Part shown: piece after piece, positions 13,301-28,300 of the stretch
Layout: the number at the start of each line of letters is the position of its first letter
Position numbering within the stretch: the stretch's first letter is position 1
Assembly (NCBI RefSeq): GCF_037975245.1
Contig: NC_092568.1
Span: 6,238,501-6,302,500, forward strand
Reading direction: 5' to 3'
Source: Apostichopus japonicus
Lineage: Eukaryota > Echinodermata > Holothuroidea > Aspidochirotida > Stichopodidae
Length of the DNA stretch: 64,000 bases
Notes under the pieces: model-generated
Databases searched by the model: none
What the model was told of the DNA's origin: nothing
Seen by the model: the letters and a program-made list of their open reading frames with translations, nothing else
Translations under genes and position numbers: made by a program

Positions 13301-16300
13301 GTATAATGGAGAATGTGTATAACATTCTTGAATGAAGTATGTCCAGACAAAAACTAAGTGGATTGGGGGAGCAAAAAATTCAGGGAAAAGAGAAACGACC
13401 CATTTATAAGATACCATATGATGTAAAAAAAATCATACCTTCCTCTTCATAGTCTCATGAAGATGAAGTTCAAAAAATGTGTGAACCTGCAGACAAACTT
13501 AACTGCTTGACCTGACATAGGATGTTCGTAACTAATATCAGAAACTTGAGACATAGAGATATGCACAATGTTGAAAAAATGCTAATAAAGAGAAGTCAAA
13601 CTGATTATTAATGTTATAAAATAAGACAAACCAGTATAAGAATTAGGACATACTACCAGATCATGTTTAAACAATACCCTTAATAAAACAGCTATCATAG
13701 ACGTCATCAAAGGCAAAAGAAAATAACCCTCACCTCATTAGTTTAGACTTTCACACATTTTGACAGGCAATTCTTTGGATCGTCAAAAAAATTTCATTTC
13801 TTTTAAATTTGCACTGTATTTGACAAATTCCTTTGCTTTGGTAATATGACAGAGACATATTGCAAGGACATTAATCTAGGTTAAACACATCATGCCTTTG
13901 GTGTAGTGCATAGCTGGCAGCTCCAACTGTACTTTTTTATAGTCCTGTTTCTTTGTGTGTTTCTCCTGGTAGTACATATTATTATACATGATTGTCTCTT
14001 TCCCGTCCAGGTCACCAGTGCTCCCTGTAACATATCGTCTACGTACGTACGTGGTCTGTAGATTTATATCCTTAGGATCTCAGATTTGTCTGCTTTTAGT
14101 TAATGTGAAGAGAAGTCTGTCATCCCATAACAGGATTGCACATGAATGTCTGCTATGTACAGCAGAATCCAATTCATTTATGCTTCAAAGGCCCACAGGA
14201 ACAGATCAATTCCAACATAATGGAAAATATAATCCCAAATCTGGTAGAGACAGCAAGGGGGGGAACAAAACATGAAACAGCTGACAGTAAATCAAATTAT
14301 ACCAGAAACTTATCAATTGGAAAACACTGAGCTATCGGTGAAGAACATCAAATGAAAAATTGGACATGAAATAGGAAATTGGACAAGAATGGGGGGAACT
14401 GTGCATTTACAGAGATGATCTGACGCTGAGAAATTAAAAGCAGGACACAGTCTACCAATCAAGTCTGTTGCATTTAACAGTCCAAGAGGCGATAGTTAGC
14501 GAGACATGATGAGAAAGACCATACAGTACAAAGAGAAAGAATGCAGGCAAAATCCTGAATCATAAATTAATCTGCACTCTTAATATATAATGAAAGTACA
14601 CACAAAATGCAGAGATAGGTGAGCAGAACAGTTTTGTAGATATTGAGTAATATTTCCTTCTTATGACATAATTCTCTGACAACTCTAGCATTTAAATTGC
14701 ATCAATCAGTGAATGTAATTGTTACAAGTGTGATTAAGTTTGAGCACGTAAGAAAACAATTTATAACTTGAGACTGCTTTTATGACATGAAGCTTTCTAT
14801 ATCAGTGATATTTTCTAATGACAAGAACCATCACCGGTAAGTAATTTGTTGATATTACCGTCTCTCTCACGTTTCCGGCTCAGTTTCTCAAAATGAAACC
14901 TAAGAGTTGTTGGGAGAAACTTGAAAAGCCTTAAGTAAGCAATTCACTTACATTGGCATGTAATTAAAGTAGGATCTATGTTGTGAGGTGGCTGAGCTAC
15001 ACAAACTAAGAGCACAGCTCATTTAAATGACTCACACCACTCACAGAGAGAGAGAGAGAGAGATAGAATCACATCGGCAACAAGAAACAGGAGCAATACA
15101 GCCATTAATATTGTCACTGTTGCTCTTGTGTTACTCACCACAGTTGTGTCCTACAAAGCATCAATCACATTGGATGACGCTCACGCAACTTTGGATTGCA
15201 CGTCACAATAATATATACACAACACAGTATCAAATCAGCTTTAATATCTGCAGACACTTCACAAGAATGAGCCTTGTTTGTAGTGGCTGACTAAACATAA
15301 CAACAGCGACAGAAATACTGCCAAGACACAAACAACCCTCAAAATTAGAATCCGGTCACTTTACACAAGATGCTTTCTTTCAGCTGGAAATATCTTCCCA
15401 GTTTCTAATTACAAACCTCTAATAACAAGACTTTTAATAAGCTAGATCAAATTAAAACAAAATTTTGTGGCATACAGACTACAAAGACTAACAAAAAAGA
15501 AAGACAAAAAATCTTTTTGACCTCACGAAAAGATATGAGCTGATGTCACCTTCCATTCTAATGTTGGAGATCCTAATATGAATGTTTTGATAACAAAAGA
15601 ATATTGTATCTCTGGGTCTACTCACACCCCAAAAGTATCTTGACCCTCACAAACTATCCAGCCCCTCTCTATAAGCATTGATATAGTACTGTATGTACCT
15701 ATATCACTGCATAATATACTGTTAATCTGTAAATCTCACCAAAACTGGTAACAGAGTATGCCACTTTGACAATCAAAGGACCACTACTGTATAGTCTGTA
15801 TGTACCTAAGCATCAAATATTCAAGTACGAGTCAGTGTTTATTTTGGACCTGCAAGCCATTATGAAGTTGCTGTGAATCAATCACATATTACGATTAATG
15901 CCTGATCAAGATAATGGCATAAACTTTTCAAATCTTGCAAACTTATTAGCTTGACTTTTTAGTAATCAATGTATATTCACCGCTGACATGGTCAGACACA
16001 AATGTAACCTAACCTTAACGAACCTAACCCTAACGAACCTGACAAGAGGTAATTTGACCACTTGTACGTCTGAATTAAAACCTTTTGCCAACTTTAACGA
16101 TTGACAATTTCTCTTTCTTTCCTTTGTGGGGTTGGACAAGCAATGTTGTCTGTGCATAAAGTGTCCTCCAAATCCATACTGTGGATGTATTCCACGTATA
16201 TGGTTCTTCACTGCAGAGATTGATTACACATGTACCGTTCTGTGTTTACTAATTAATACTACTTCAAGGGTTCAATAGTGTTTTGCAGTACTTGCTTCCT

Positions 16301-19300
16301 GCTCATTAGCTGTTTTGTAATGCTCTGAATTATGCAGTAGACTACTGGAAATTGGGTGTAAATATTTCAATAAGAAAAGGCCACTGGACAGAAACCTGTC
16401 ATTCATGTTTCTTCAGGCAATTACTTGCTAATTAGTGAATATATGTGCATGAGAAACTGGACATACAGTAGTAGTACTTACTGACAGAGTAGTGAATGAA
16501 TGGCAGAAATTTCCCTGATAGTGTAAAACACAGTGTTTGAGACTTCAAACTCTGAATCATTCTTTAAACTGAAAGGACTACTCCTGAGTAGCCTGGCATA
16601 CTATAATCATACGTATCACACCAGGTTTGCCACACCAGGGGAGGGGCGGGGGAGATTACATAAAAGTGCGAGATGATGATGGTGTTCATGAGTTTATGGG
16701 TGTGATGCAGAGTTCAGGAGGATGTTATCATCAGGTGTCTGACCAGGTGTGATGTGTGTGTGACAACAACGGAGGGGGGGTGGGGGGAGGGAGATTACAT
16801 AAGAGTGAAGGGTGTGAGATGATGAGGGTGTTTGTGAGTTTATGGGTATGATGCAGAGTTCAGACGGGTGATATCATCAGGTAACTAGCCAGGTGTGATG
16901 TGTGTGTTCAACAGAACAGGGGTACCACCATAGTGATGAGCCTGTCATCATGGGGGTGTTTGGTGAATAGTAAAAAGTTTATGCTTACTTGGAACATTTC
17001 ATCTAACTCTTCAATGACTTGCTCTGCTGTAACTACTGGATAATCTTCATTGTCATCTTCATCAACGGGGGTAGTGGTGGACCCTGAGAGGACCATGGAA
17101 TGCATGTCAAGGCTCTGTGCCAGATCATCATCCTCTGGAAGATCAAGGGAATCACCTTCCACCTGAGAATAAATAAAACAACAAGATCTTCATCTAACTA
17201 ATGCCAAAGTAATCTTTGAAGCTAGAGGATTATCTTCAAGAAATTTAACTTTTGAAGGATTAAGCTCATTCCTGATGAACTTAGTTAGATTAGGTGTGAT
17301 GTCAAAGGTCATTTGAGATAACACATTCAGAAAAAGGCTTGTATTTTACCTATTCATCGAAAAAGAAAAGACAACACAGGTTACAGTAGGACTATTTTAG
17401 AAGGATTCTCTACTAATCCAGAATATAAGGAAATGTAATTTCAATATTTTATTACTCAGAAGAGTTTTAGTCTGAGACCTTGTACAGTAACACTCTGACA
17501 CTAGTGTAGGGTAGTAATGTATACAGGATAACATATTTCACTTTCAGCATGCACACTTGCGGCATCAAATGAATGATTGAGAAGCTTACCAAATGAAAAT
17601 ATTAAACAGTAGGCAGACTTTGTTCAAGAGAGTAATACAGTCTGCAAGTGGACGCTATTTTGCTGCCGATCTTTTGCCTTCCAGGATTAATCAACATCAC
17701 AAACATTTCAAGCTGGATGGTGAGTTCTTAGAATGGGATTGCAATGAATAATCCTAGAAATGAAACTAGCTGAACAATGATAGGGTCTTTTCTTTGCTTC
17801 AACAGATATTCTGACAAACATGAACAGCTTCTTTTCCACACGTGAAATAGTAAATTATAAAACACAATAGGTCATTGTCTCTTTGTTTGTTTCTTTATTT
17901 TGTAACTAGATTAAATGATTTAACAACTTTTCTCACAGGATTATGAGCAAATGGACTGACGGACTGATTTGACAGTGCAAATAACGGTATTTAAGACAAG
18001 CATTTTAGTAATGTACATTGCAGTATAATTTGAGGTTTTTTACTGCTACATTTGTTTTATTTTTATATTTCATAGGGTCCTTGATTCATCACGACTGGTG
18101 CCCCTCCTGATTGTATTATACTGTACCAATTGTAGGTCAAGGCATACAGCACTTCTAACAATAGATATTACAAACTTTACTACTGCATTTGCTAAATTCA
18201 TTTCATCCCAGTTTACAAACTAAAGTATAATAGTAATAGTTTATTTTTGTCCCACACCACATGCTACATATATAATACAGTCTCAATTTATATATAATGA
18301 AGGCATATATAACATGGTGTGAAGGAAGTAAACTAAAAACCCCTTGAGGGCATGTCGAGAGCTTACTGTACTCCCTGACAATAAACAGACACAAACAGAA
18401 GAAAGACAAACAGACATTAGTCATTTAAATTAGAAGCACTGAAGCTGATAATACCCATGTCCTAGTTTTGCCCCACTCCCCCCGCCCCCACTCCACTCCA
18501 CTCCAATTTTACTGACACATCACTTACATATGTAGTACGTTCATGCAATCACCTAATGTGTAATTACGTCAATGACATCACTAAAAAACAAGGAGATTAA
18601 AACAGTAAGACTAGTACATGCTGATATAATGCTTTGTAAAATTATTCCTAAAAAATTGTAAACTTGGCTTGCAAATCAAAGAGTTACCAAACATTTACAG
18701 CCCGGTAACGTTATGAACTTTGTGAGAAACGTGAGAGGGTGACAAGGATCCACACAATATGAGCATGTCGGGTACCATTTTTGTGTATGAAACTATTTTG
18801 CTTGAAGAAATGAGAATAGTTACTCACAGGAACATGACAGGAACCAGACAAAATTAATGAGCAATAGTTTAAGTGAGGATAAATTAAAGTAAGATATATA
18901 TCATTTCTAATATACATTCTTAGGGTTAATATACTTCAGTAATGCCAATAATACCAACGACCATTGCAACTTGTGAAGAAATATACGATGTGTAATTAAC
19001 CCAACTTTAATAGTTTCGAGTCAATGATGGCACCTAAGAATTTAGTTTATTGACTTGTCGAAGTCATTGACCATTTACAGATATATTGAAATCGTTATCT
19101 GTAAGGTAGGCAGAATTATTGACTAGGAAATAATTAGTTAATTAGAAGCAAACCAGTCAAGGAAAATTTTGAGTTCATTTATATTTTCCTTGATTTTGGG
19201 AGTATCACAAAGCCTGCCCAGGCTGCAATACTGTGTTGATGTATTTGTGGGGAAGTTTGTTGGAAATATTTCCAGATGATTAACCTTACCTCTGCCTCTC

Positions 19301-22300
19301 CTTCTCCCTGCTGTTATACACATTGCACTTGACAATTGCAGACTTGGTTCATTACCTGTGCTATTTTATATCCAGGTTTTTATTATATCTTATGCTCCAG
19401 TGGTTACCTATCATCTGATTATAATAATGCAATAACTCTCCACATTGACACAATGGTTGATTCTTCTTGTTAATGTTGGCTCAGTCAGGACAGAAGACTA
19501 TCAACTCTGTGTTCTAGTTAGTCATTTTACAGACTATTGTCAGATACAGTAGGGTCATGATTGTTACACAGTTTCAAGATTATGAATATAATGCAAAGTT
19601 ATTAGTTTGTGTATTATGTTTGTGTAGCTAATAGAGGGTAATGGTCGGGCTTTTATAAATGAAACAGATAGGTCTAAAAGAAATTCATCAACTAAAGCTT
19701 TTGACACCATTGACCACAACATACTCCTTAGTAACTCTCTTACTGTGGTCTCAGAGGTATCTAGCTGGTGTCATAGCTCTACCTGGCACATAGAAAGCAG
19801 TTTACTGCTTTCAATGGTACAAATTCAGATATGAATGGCACTAAGTGTGGGGGGGGGGGTTCTGCAAGGCTCCACATTAGGACCACCTTTCTTCATTATT
19901 TATGTAAATGATCTTCATAATCTCTCTCAGAATGCCTCACTTGTTCTGTTTGCTGACGATATACACACATTTTCTTCTCCAGATGACAATAGTCCACAAA
20001 GACTTGAAATGACTATCTGCCATTAACTGAAATTATTATTGCAAGTGGTACCTTCTTTTTACATAAAGCCTTAATAAAATCTGTAACGTCGGCAAACTTC
20101 ATTGCAGAAGACAAATTTGAAATTGAACCGTTCTAGTTATTAATTAGGAATGTGTGAAAAGTCAAACATAGTGAAAAACATGATTCACTATAATGCAGCA
20201 AAACCAGGTTTCTTATGAAATACATAAGACAGTTTTATAAAATGAATGGAAAATTTTCAAAAAGCTGGCTACTGCCTGAGTTCATACATTTGACACTGTA
20301 AAATGGCTTAGTTTATCGAATGGACCTGAAATTACCTGCAAACACCTGTACAGCGGTTATCAAAAGAAAGGACTAACAATATTCGCTTATGTGTTGTGAA
20401 GTATGTACAGGACATAGTAATATGTCAAACTCAGTCATCAGGCAACACTACACCCTAAGAGAAAGTCTGTTACCAATACTATTTCATAATGGCAAGACCA
20501 TTACTATTAATCAGGAAAACTCTAACAACTCTTTATCTAGTTTCAAAATGAATCCAACTCCTTCCTCTCTTGGAAGAATCCCTCCAGGCATTCTTTAAGT
20601 CTTGAACTCACCTCATTAAGTAAAATGCATTATAATTATGAAGGATGGTTTATAGGAGTAGCATCTTATCGACTGATATACATATAATGGCTGGAAGCAA
20701 CCATCTTCTTACATCTATACAGTATGCATGATGTCAGCAGTAAGCAAGAATGCTGGTATTAACTACGTACTGCACAGACAAGGCATAACTTAGAAAACTA
20801 CAATGCATGACGATGACTGTCAACTTAACACATTTAAAGGTAAATTTAAATCTGAAAATTCCATGAAAGAGGGATGTTTATTAATGGAACTGACCTCTGT
20901 ATGTATGTTACATTTCAACTACTGTACATTTCTAATGTCAGAGAATGGTAATTACTGTACATATACACATGTATATAAATGTTATATTCAGCAACAAATA
21001 ACATGTGATTCAGAGCTTAATGAAGAATGAATCTTAAACTGATGCTAGCTTCATCAATTAAGGAATATATTGCAACCTCAATCGTTATCTCTGTCATGTT
21101 GCTTTACAACTACAAACTGTACATGATGTATGATGTAATCTTACCCTTCTCTGTGATAAGTTTAGCGAGGGAAGATGCAGTTCTCTTGTTTTTGAGGTTT
21201 CCCAGTCTAGTGGCATAACATGCCCCATGTGTTCGGTCATTTCTTTCCATAGTCTGTGGAGAAAAAGTCAGAGTATTAAAGCAAAATTAATACTTTTAGA
21301 GGTTACCATGAGGTCATGTCACTTATTGATCACTGAAGGTACAATACCTACAGTTGTTTCATCATATTATATATGCAGGTGGGAGCATCCATTTAGTGCA
21401 CCGGTGATGTAATGTACTGCTCCAAGGTGCAGTGCTACAGTACTCATCATATTACATATATGCAGGTGGGAGCATCCACTTAGTGCACTGTTGATGCAAT
21501 GTACTGCTCCAAGGTGCAGTGCTACTCATCATATTACATATATGCAGGTGGGAGCATCCATTTAGTGCACTGGTGATGCAATGCACTGCTCCAAGGTGCA
21601 GTGCTACTCATATATATGCAGGTGGGAGCATCAATTTAGTGCACTGTTGATGCAGTGTACTGCTCCAAGGTGCAGTGCTACTCATCATATAATCCACAGG
21701 TCGTTGATCTTTCCATCCATCATCACATATTGAAATATGACCGTGAATATCATAACCATTTTTTTATTGATTGTAGAAAGCCAGGTCATGGCTACCAACA
21801 TTCAATGTAGTCATGAAGACCAAGCAAGAGATTACATGAATTTAGGCAGCACATAATTTATGAATACACTCTATGAATGGGTTGGTGCTTCAAACATTAA
21901 TGATTTATAAGTAATAAAGTTAGTTTACAGTTACTACTGTACTTATCTTGTTATAACATACAAGTACTAGTATACACTATGATGTTATGCTAAAAGGCTA
22001 TTGATAAATGATGAAGCATGGTAGTTCCTTGACTGAGTACAAAATATGAGATTTTACACTACACAGGGGCTAAGATAACCCCAAGGGGCAAGAAGCCTAA
22101 AAAGATCAAATAAGCTCTAGGCATCGATCAATTTCTGAACCATCAAAGATAAAATTAATGAGTTCGCACCTTAGCTGTGAAGATGTACATAAATCAATGG
22201 TGGACTTGCAGGAGATTACCTCTCACACTGCGTATCATGCAGCCTGTACAATGGGACTTTAATATACTGTAGGTATTGACACATATATAACAAGGATATT

Positions 22301-25300
22301 GCATGCCAGTAGCATGGCTACTTAAATTATTCATAGATTCATCATACTAATCAAGAAAGTTGTAATCAGCTTAATTACTGAAGCCTTTGAAGGTTGGCCT
22401 ATTTTCATAAAATTTAACACCCAGGACTCATGAGATAATTTAGTGTCTACAGTTTGCATTGCTATTTTGATGTTTAATGAATTGTTTCATTATAACATTA
22501 TGAAATCAATTTTAAGAAATTATTGAATACGGACTGTATACAAAAATCCAGTGCGGAAAAACGTTGCTGTATGCGATGTAATGGTAGAACTGGTAGGGCG
22601 AGTGGTGATGTCTATGACGGGTCATAAGGACACAGTGCAAGAATGTTAGCAGTGGTTGTAGACAAAGTAGATAGAGTGTATGTGTATGGGAGACAGGTAA
22701 GTAACACTGCACACATTATATATATGTGTGATAGGACAGGCATACCATGCCAACTGTATAATCACAATACATTGGATAACCGAACATCTACAATTGTCAG
22801 GTGATGCTAATATTTACACATCAGTTTGTCTCCTATTGTAGTCTCTTCTACCCTCCTCTCCTCCTACCCCCCCTCCCCCCACGCTCAAACTTCAACCACT
22901 GTATATGTGATATCTTGCAGGTTTTTATTATGTAAATTATACAAATTCTTTGATAGTTTTAATTAAAGCCCTTGTGTGTAATAACTATCAGTCTAGCTGC
23001 AGTTAATATATGCATGTGCTAATTAAGACTTGTTAAGACAAGTTGTCAATGTTGATGAACAATTCCTGTACAAACTGGGATTTCTAATCAGGCATCATTT
23101 TAAGTAAAATTTACCAAACCAAAGAAAACATTCCAGAGAAAAATGTCCCGCCTGATTACCATCTCTGGGATTAATTAAAGAAATGCCAAACATGGCAGCT
23201 GATTATTCAGGTTTTTCTTCTTCTTTATAATTTCAAAAGCAACAAAACTCTTTTACCCATTCTCCCTCTTTCTTCACCAACCTCTAATCCTGACATTCTT
23301 CATCCACTATGGATACATGTGCATTATTTATCCAAACTCTACAATAGTTGCCATTTATAGAATCTTGTTTTCCCAATCCTGACTTATCTTTATTTTCATT
23401 TTTATTTGGAAATCAAAATCGTTTGCGCACAAAGTTAATTTTAAAGCCTCAAGGAGTGTAGTTAATCTAATAGAAGTTGTGCATTTGTGAGCTCAAATCA
23501 ATTTTCCAGGAGAGACCTTTGCATCTGATTCTAAGTTTCCAACAAAAATCCCAGATTAGGTGACGGTAGTCCCATATCCAAGGCATTAAATTTAACTAGT
23601 AACTACTGTACACTAAGCATTTATATGTCAGAGGTAAAAGGTCAGCATAGACTCCATCTTGCAGGGTTTTCCTGGTTACATACAATTACCTTTAACAAAA
23701 AGATTTAAGCATTTAAAGTAGAAAGAACATAGACAATTTATGCAATATGTTTGTTTACTGTAATGAATATCACATGGAATTGATTTTTACCTTGCAATTG
23801 AATAAAACTTACTTTAGGGCAGTAACTTTTGTTGTTCTCCTATGAATGTTTTCACCCTGTTCATGACATGTACAGTAAATACTGCCCCCTCCCACCTCCC
23901 CCCTCTGTTCCTGACATCTGCTATTCATAACAAATCAAGATCTGGTCTACTGACCCAGATCCCAAATTGTGGGTCAAAGACCCATTGAAAGCAATGGGAA
24001 CCAGAAATCTGCTGCAGGTATTAGTTTACTCATATGTACCTTAAAGCAGCATTTTGCGTTTGGTCGCCGTTTTCTACTTCCTTGACATGTCCATCGATTT
24101 TTTTACATATATATCAATCACAAAACAGCAAACTAAGATATTAGCCAAGTTTTTTTCCTGCCAACAACGTTAATTGGCGAGTAATTAAGGATATTTGCAG
24201 ATAATGAGAAGAGTGTCCTCGACAAATTCCACAGTTAAAATTAATCGCATACAGTTCCGCCAAACCCACTATTTTGAATTCAACCAATCAGAGATGCAGG
24301 TTTAGTTATGAGTCGTTGCTAAAAATAGATTCAAGACTTTGCGTTGGTACAACCAGGGAGATGTAATGGAACTCCCTGGTACAACTGCAATATAGACTGT
24401 ACACAAATCAAGCATGGTGTTGTATTGGTCAATGACGTTCGTAGTGTTTAAATACTCATATTATGGGCGAGGTTTATTGGGTTGTAACGGTAAATATCTT
24501 GGAGAAAAACAAAGTTGAAAGTTGCAAATTTTTCGACTTTTATGCCACCATGTGAAGTAAGATTTAAATAGATAAGCTATGTAGTTATGTATGTCGTTAT
24601 GGCATAGTGGAGTCAGTGAGGTTGAGAAAAATCATAGAAAAGGACGCAAAATGCTGCTTTAACGGTCAGCAAAATTCTCTTTGCTTTAAGAAGAATACCA
24701 GCCTGAACAACTGGTAATAGATGTATGACTAGAAGATGAGAGACAACACAAGCTGCCAGAACAAGGTGGCAATGAAGAATGAAATCAATATCAGCTTGTA
24801 CAGTTTCACCATCAGGAAATTACACCACGGGCAATAATATTGTCAGTCCAAGCGCATCTCACAAATGGTAATCTTAATGTCAAACTCCCTGGAATCCATT
24901 ACCTTGCCAGGCCATAAGTGAAGTGTATTTTATGCGGACGGTAAAATGCTTTTCAAACAAAGGGGAACGGCATGGTTGATTTTTGGGCCAAAATAGGGTT
25001 TTAAAGCAACGTACTGTACAGTAGAAAACTTTCAACATAACATTACTCTCTACAACTTGTCCATTTATTCGTCACTGCACTACCCTCATAGAATCTATAG
25101 TTAACCATGTTCCTATTCAACCTAGGTCATTCTAGGCAAAACACATCACATACTGTAGCAAAACTGTACTTTGAAAGTAATGCCAGCAATCGCAGACAAA
25201 TTCTATTTGTCTATTAGATTAGTATCACAGATGGCTGCATAAAACAAATGCCATGTGTCTCATATCAACTTTCATACTGGTTGACAGTAATCTATAGAAG

Positions 25301-28300
25301 AGAGACTTAATTGGTACCAGTGTCTGCTGGAATTATTTTTCACATTGCAGCATAAAAACATCTTGGATCCTCTAAATGTCAATTCAGTTATTTCCCAAAG
25401 CAGGCATATTTAGTTTTTCTCAAGTGCTCAGATACATTGCCATGTTAGTTCTGGAAATAATTTAGTACTTCTTCTTCAATTTTGCATAGCACTTAGAGGT
25501 TTGTCAACTTTGCAAGTATTAATGTATACAAATCCCTACAATTGCTTGATAATATCAAGTTTACAGTAGTTCTACATCTTGCAAGATGGAGCTGTGACAT
25601 TCTGTACAGTGGAATTTTCAAACTGTGGTGAGTGTTGAACATAGTCAGTGTCTCAGAAGCCATTGCTTTAGAAACAAAATAATCCTTTATTCCTGTTAAA
25701 GGTAATGAAAGATGCAGGTAAAATGTCTAAGTTTGATGGATTGCATAAAAGTAATACACAGTAGGTTTGATGACTAACTGCAGAAATAAGAAAGCTGGCA
25801 TCAATGTGAAATATTAAAATATGCTGCAATAAAGGTTTTTAATTTATAGCTCAATTTATTAATGTAAATCACCTTGTTCCAATGTTGTATAGATATGTTG
25901 CTTAAATTACAAACTGTTGGGGATAAGTAGGCCAGTAGGGGGCACTGTGCTGAAATGTTACTAACTTTTGTAAGCAATGTTAGGTTGATTAGAGTGCATA
26001 TGTCGAATGGAGACAGGTAAGAGAGTAGTAAAGTACATACATCTGTAGGACACTTGAGATTAAATGTCTTAATTAACTAATAACACCTAATGTACAAAGT
26101 ACACAACATGGAGAACTACTGTACAGAGAAGAGGAAGAAAGCACAAAGCTGGCTGTAACCAGGAATTTCACCAACATGTAAACACCACCTGTATTCAAGA
26201 AGGGGTGGTAGGAAAGGGGGGGGGCAGGGGGAGAAGAAGCAGTGCTAAAAATATCACCAAGTTTTGTTTTGTTTACAGTAGGTAGACGATGCATATAGTA
26301 TGTTGCATAGATACACACCCGTACAAGAGGAGTGAAATAATTGTTTCAAATTTTGATCTTATGAAAGCAACGTCTATTAGTACTTGAAGCTCATGGATGC
26401 AAACCACACATTATGTCATATTTCCCATTCCTGCCATTAATTTCCACTATATAATATCATATTTCCCTTTCCTGCCATTAATATCCACTATATCTATATT
26501 TTGAATTTTCTCATTCACCATGTGTATTTTGAGTTGAAATTAATAAGAAAACAAATACATTTGTCACTCCTTTATGGTTATAAAATATTATTCTTATGTT
26601 AATATTATTTGCTAATTTGGTGCTGAACCGTGGGTAAAAATAGGCCTGTATAGACACTAATAAGTTGAGACATTTCAATCACCCAATGGTTTGTAATAAT
26701 CAAGAACATTTAGGACAAAGAACCCTGTACTCTCACAAAGTGCTCAATGTTAAAACTAACCACTATTTAGAAAGGTAAATGCTAGATTTCCTTAGGATGT
26801 TTTGCTGCCCTTTCTACCATCAACAGCAGCTTGGCACTTGGAGCTACTGAGCTATTAATGTGAGAGTCAACATCAGGAAAATGTAGTCCCCAGTTATTGA
26901 TATCAATCGTTTTGAAAATACAGTTACCAAACTCTGACAGTCTGAGATAAATTAATTAAAGAGTACAGCAAAATCTATCAGGAAAGGCAATGACAATGAC
27001 GTCTTCATCAAACACGTGATGATAACAATCTAAAATGAAGAATACAGAGTTCTCTTTCTCTCAGGTTCCAGTTTAAAGAACTATTTCACTGAAATTCTAC
27101 CATCGTTCCAGAGTTCCATCGTGCAACTGTTCAGGTTTTTTTTTTTATGGTATTCTTTATTAAAATCAATTTTCATGTTAACTGATCAAGTTCACAGTAC
27201 TGTAAAATGAGTTTCTCTGAAAAAAATGTCAGGGGAAAAAATAACAATTTAATATTAGTATATTACTCACACTGTTACCATAGTTGGCACCAAACTTTGG
27301 ATCAAACTTATAAATAATATATCAAAAGGCCAAGAAGATGAAATGAGGAGAAGAATAGCCAGTCATTTGTCAATGTTAAGTCCAGAAGATGAAAGGCATC
27401 AAAAGGAATCTTTAAGAAGCCAAAATATGAAAGGGATGGAAAGTATCGTTGGCATTCAACTTTGTTCACGATGGCTGCTTAATATGCAGTGATGATGAAT
27501 GGAATCCCTGCAGTATTTGCTATTTAAGTAGTCTGATGCCTAGCTATACTTTCACGCCTTGGATGGGGTTGTCAAATGGTGAACCCAGAAGCAGGTAGTT
27601 GAGCCATAAATGCAATCCTGCCTAGCAATTCTCTAAACACTCAAAGAAAACAGAAGGCTTGTATAAACTACTGTTCATTAAAGATAATTTCATGGGTAGG
27701 GTTTATGAGCTTCTGTAGTCTCCCTAGCCATGGGATTCATTAGAATTAAAACAGTAAAGCCGATATAGTGTGAGGTACTGTATGGAAGGAATAAAACAGT
27801 TAAGCCAATATAGTGTGAGGTATGGAAGGAATAAAACAGTTGAGCTGATATAGTGTGAGGTATGGAAGGAATAAAACAGTTAAGCTGATATAGTGTGAGG
27901 TATGGAAGGAATAAAACAGTAAAGCTAATATAGTGTGAGGTATGGAAGGAATAAAACAGTTTAGCTGATATCGTGTGAGGTATGGAAGGAATAAAACAGT
28001 AAAGCTGATATAGTGTGCGGTATGGAAAGGATTAAAACAGTAAAGCCAATATACTGTGAGGTATGGAAAGGATTAAAACAGTAAGGTTGATATAGTGTGA
28101 GGTATGGAAGGAATAAAACAGTTAAGCTGATATCGTGTGAGGTATGGAAAGGATTAAAACAGTAAAGCCAATATACTGTGAGGTATGGAAAGGATTAAAA
28201 CAGTAAGGTTGATATAGTGTGAGGTATGAGATAATGAGAAGGATTAAAATAGTAAAGCCGATATAGTGTGAGGTACGGAAGGACTAAAACAGTAAAGCTG

